Position numbers and translations under genes: made by a program
Source: Pedobacter changchengzhani
GTDB taxonomy: Bacteria; Bacteroidota; Bacteroidia; Sphingobacteriales; Sphingobacteriaceae
Length of the DNA: 64,000 nt
Assembly (NCBI RefSeq): GCF_004354365.1
Contig: NZ_SJCY01000002.1
Location: forward strand, 310,001-374,000
Direction: 5' to 3'
Shown: positions 63,327 through 64,000 of the stretch, one piece after another
Layout of the letters: the number at the start of each line of letters is the position of its first letter
How positions within the stretch are numbered: position 1 is the first letter of the stretch
The notes under the pieces: model-generated
The model's input: only the letters and a program-made list of their open reading frames with translations
Databases searched by the model: none
What the model was told of the DNA's origin: nothing

Positions 63327-64000
63327 ATGAAAAGATGTAGAAAGATTGCGCGCATTGCTTTTTTTATTTTTTTATCCCATTTTTTTTGCCTCGCCGCATT
63401 TGCGCAGGTAAATATTGGCGCTGTTGACCCTGGGCCATATACCGCAGGAAGTACAATAGCTATTCCTTTTTCCGCTGGTAGCACGCCATGCGTAGCACCC
63501 GCAAATGAGTTTCAGCTTTTTCTCTCCGATGAGTCAGGAAACTTCGCAACTGAAACGCAAATTGGCACCTACAATGGGTTTTACAGCACCTTTATTAATG
63601 GCATAATACCAACAACGGGACTTATCCCCGGTACTGGTTACAGGGTTCGAATTAAATCAACAGATCCCGTTTCAATTTCTACAGTGTCCAATTCTTTTGA
63701 GATTAAAGCAGGAACACCAGTGATTGCAAAATTAACATCTACTTTAATAGGAACCGACCCAGATATTTTTGGCAGTTGTGCAGGACAAGCGAATAAAACA
63801 TTTTACTTAAAAAATGAATCTACCGCCGGAAGCACAATTAATACCACCATAAAAGACGAGTTAAATGGCGACGTAATAACCACAACCTTCCCAACTCAAA
63901 TTGCTACTGTAGTTGCCAAATTAACCCATTACACCATCTTTACAAGGTTAGAAATGCCAGATGGATCAATCGCAACGAAGGCTAATTTTCTAATTAATAA
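63327..64000 (+). CDS. Large secreted protein, 3'-truncated by window edge
   Basis: An open frame from ATG 63327 continues to the window end (at least 224 residues). It begins with a signal peptide (about 1-28, ending AAFAQ) and continues with Thr/Ser/Gly-rich beta-type sequence (YTAGSTIAIPFSAGST, NEFQLFLSDESGN) including repeats of the FxLxxST style found in adhesin-like Bacteroidota surface proteins. Such proteins often end with a gliding-motility/T9SS C-terminal domain, but the end is outside the window. No function can be assigned. Confidence 0.75.
   Translation, partial: MKRCRKIARIAFFIFLSHFFCLAAFAQVNIGAVDPGPYTAGSTIAIPFSAGSTPCVAPANEFQLFLSDESGNFATETQIGTYNGFYSTFINGIIPTTGLIPGTGYRVRIKSTDPVSISTVSNSFEIKAGTPVIAKLTSTLIGTDPDIFGSCAGQANKTFYLKNESTAGSTINTTIKDELNGDVITTTFPTQIATVVAKLTHYTIFTRLEMPDGSIATKANFLIN

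Noticed and set aside
1..64000. tRNA, rRNA or tmRNA genes
   Set aside because: No cloverleaf-like or rRNA-like stretch could be recognised by eye; a covariance-model search would be decisive.

Overview
The window looks like chromosome of a Sphingobacteriaceae bacterium (phylum Bacteroidota), most probably Pedobacter or a close relative. The evidence is low GC content, Bacteroidota -7 promoter elements (TAnnTTTG) in place of Shine-Dalgarno sites, an HYC_CC_PP/HMA/DUF3347 metal operon, a futalosine menaquinone pathway (mqnB, mqnD), an Mrp protein without the CxxC motif, and many secreted or lipoprotein S9, S41 and M16 peptidases. The genus is inferred from gene families; no rRNA is present to confirm it. 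No rRNA, tRNA, prophage or CRISPR array was found.

Layout. 1-5.2 kb: tail of a DUF2911 gene, an ECF sigma factor with a TonB-tailed anti-sigma factor, a beta-propeller lipoprotein and two tandem-repeat arrays (127 bp and 216 bp units). 5.2-16 kb: DEAD-box helicase, FAD-binding protein, aldehyde dehydrogenase, a four-gene copper-type operon, cyclophilin, an orphan antitoxin with a toxin remnant, exonuclease III, a 5-formyl-THF cyclo-ligase with a tiny coupled ORF, and efp. 16-22 kb: proB-proA split by a 124-bp repeat array, then an S9 peptidase. 22.3-25.8 kb: an accessory island with two small exported proteins and an overlapping DUF262/HEPN pair that looks like a defence module. 25.8-48.5 kb: mostly housekeeping (M16 peptidase, def, S41 peptidases, NifU-like protein, Mrp, an AsmA-like/GT51 fusion, hpt, psd, a GH10-like hydrolase, an NtrY-like kinase, fabD, folE, queD). 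48.6-51.2 kb: mqnB and mqnD separated by a RAYT transposase with REP-type palindromes and a duplicated mqnB tail. 51-64 kb: a two-component system, a DUF3127 gene, an rRNA methyltransferase followed by a 137-bp repeat array, two oxidoreductases, an XRE regulator, an HD hydrolase, groES-groEL and the start of a secreted protein that runs off the window.

The most unusual feature is recurrent duplication of gene 3' ends together with a nearby palindrome. The last codons of the lipoprotein gene (five copies), the methyltransferase gene (nine copies), mqnB (two copies around a RAYT) and hpt (two diverged copies around a PIN toxin-antitoxin cassette) are all repeated downstream of the intact gene. 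Two further contiguous arrays (127 bp and 124 bp units) lie in intergenic DNA. The other general signal is that about eleven genes carry a -7 element only 3-8 nt before the start codon, which predicts leaderless or nearly leaderless mRNAs.
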